Source: Prorocentrum cordatum (Eukaryota; Sar; Dinophyceae; Prorocentrales; Prorocentraceae). From it: 64,000 nucleotides of DNA. Positions 63,080-64,000 of the stretch are shown piece after piece. The stretch's first letter is position 1. Every line of letters starts with the position of its first letter. The stretch is taken from positions 492,501 through 556,500 of the forward strand of contig CAUYUJ010007224.1 in the NCBI GenBank assembly GCA_963575745.1. The letters are read 5' to 3'. The notes below the pieces were generated by a model that did not search any database, was not told where the DNA came from, and was given only the letters and a program-made list of their open reading frames with translations. The position numbers were made by a program, and so were the translations under genes.

Positions 63080-63838
63080 TGCTGATATCAGGTGATTGCT
63101 TCGTCTTGGCTATGGGCTCGCGGTCGAGGTGGGAGTAGAATGTGATGACTCTGTCTCCGTCATCGCGTCCTGGTCGCCTTTGAATCAATTGGCCTATTCT
63201 TTGCCACCGCCCAATAATTGTCCCTTGCGGCCTCTGGTAACGCTGCTGGTTCCATCCATTAGCCACTTGCTGACAGTCCGTGTAGATGGTGATAGGACCT
63301 TTGGTAAACATGAGGGCCCAGAACACTGCCGCATGCTCTGCTGCAGGTACTGACTGTTCGCAGTCTACTGTGCCAAAGTATCCTTTGTGCGTCGTGCCTT
63401 CGATTCTTCCATCGTTCGAGTAGGGATCGTCCAGCAAAACGGGCTGGGCGCCAGCACCACGCACTGTACCCCCGCCTCCTGTGGAAGGGGTGCCCTGGGT
63501 GCTGGACACCTGCCCAGGCGGCATGAACCCAAGGCGCGGGCCTGCCAAGCTCAGCTCCTCGGGATTTGCCACAGGCTGCTGTTCATCATCAGGATCTGAT
63601 TGTGCGCCGCCTTCTGTGCCAGAGTGTCCTTGTTGTGTCGTGCCTTCAGCTCTTCCATCGTTCGGGTTGGGATCGTCCAGCAAAACGGGCTGGGTGCGAG
63701 CACCTCGCACTGTGGCCCCGCCTCCTGTGGAAGGGGCGCCCTGGGTGCTGGTCGCCTGCCCAGGCGGCATGAACCCGAGGCGCGGGCTTGCCAAGCTCCG
63801 CTCCTCGAGATGTGCCATAGGTTGCTGTCCATCATCAT
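62937..63838 (-). pseudogene. LINE RNase H preceded by an 82-residue tandem repeat (minus strand)
   Basis: Two 246-bp repeats (63838 down to about 63350) each encode PRLGFMPPGQ, TQPVLLDDP and DGR.EGTT. The second runs into RNase H: AAEHAAVFWALMF (catalytic Glu), ITIYTDCQQVANGW (catalytic Asp) and VITFYSHL..ISIGNEIAT. The first catalytic Asp and the last (GNExAD, here GNEIAT) are not evident. Different from the 27-36-kb LINE in this domain, so a separate subfamily. Continues upstream beyond the window. Confidence 0.7.
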
Positions 63839-63845
63839 AATAGTT

Positions 63846-63918
63846 CCTCCTCCTCCTCCTCCTCCTCCTCCTCCTGCCCCTCCCCCTCCTCCTCCTCCTC
63901 CTCCTCCTCCTCCTCCTC
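63846..63918. repeat. CCT tract inside the minus-strand LINE
   Basis: About 24 CCT units. On the LINE strand it is GAG, encoding poly-Glu after SKKIIQTE in one frame. Confidence 0.95.
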
Positions 63919-64000
63919 AGTTTGGATGATCTTCTTCGAAGGTGGGCGCTCGATCCTGCAGTGCGTGTCCGAAGTGTTCTTTGATGTCTCGGACGCTGGC
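63919..64000 (-). pseudogene. LINE coding edge, continues off the window
   Basis: The minus strand reads CRIERPPSKKIIQTEEEEE in one frame and SVRDIKEHFGHALQDRAPTF in another. Both are protein-like, so the true frame is unclear. Confidence 0.35.

Overview
The window looks like nuclear DNA from a dinoflagellate-type protist. This is inferred from content, not from a database match. Supporting signs are: decayed non-LTR (LINE-like) retrotransposons whose single long ORF runs endonuclease - reverse transcriptase - CCHC - RNase H - long C-terminal extension; GC-rich, very gene-poor sequence; enormous triplet and minisatellite content; and one possible degenerate copy of the dinoflagellate spliced leader (56182-56201). 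There are no bacterial operons, ribosome binding sites, rRNA or tRNA genes that I can recognise. Most long open frames are purine/pyrimidine repeats read in all frames and are not annotated as genes.

Layout. 1-2.2 kb: microsatellite, a ~320-bp tandem array carrying a 5'-truncated LINE insertion with a 14-bp target duplication, and a 21-bp minisatellite that encodes heptads. 2.3-17 kb: triplet tracts and many short foldback (hairpin) elements, with a cluster of five at 13.6-14.65 kb. 17.2-24.3 kb: degenerate CTTGGG-type arrays, an octamer array (ATAGCCCT), a decamer array and a ~91-bp satellite. 25-26.2 kb: one copy of a ~1-kb composite repeat. 27.4-36.0 kb: the main LINE relic. 36.0-39.8 kb: a ~518-bp tandem array, triplet tracts and a ~105-bp satellite. 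40.3-46.4 kb: foldback elements and a 2.05-kb tandem duplication of the composite repeat. 46.5-50.2 kb: a 419-bp duplication and a ~62-bp satellite organised into a ~525-bp higher-order repeat. 50.2-53.9 kb: microsatellites and CTTGGG arrays. 54.0-55.5 kb: a second LINE relic (ORF1 plus the endonuclease start). 56.2-61 kb: a second foldback-rich stretch. 62.4-64 kb, minus strand: the RNase H and C-terminal zinc region of a third LINE, continuing beyond the window.

The most interesting signal is the set of short foldback families (about ten, ~75-215 bp, arms ~10-90 bp). One of them, called F2 here, occurs three times. At two of those places (14.28-14.69 kb and 58.3-58.9 kb) the element runs from a GT to an AG, and removing it joins two open, protein-like frames in phase. 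At 14.4 kb the element is also flanked by a 9-bp direct repeat. That is what an introner (a mobile element that creates introns) would look like. A second family (F9) sits the same way in the intron just upstream of one of these exons.
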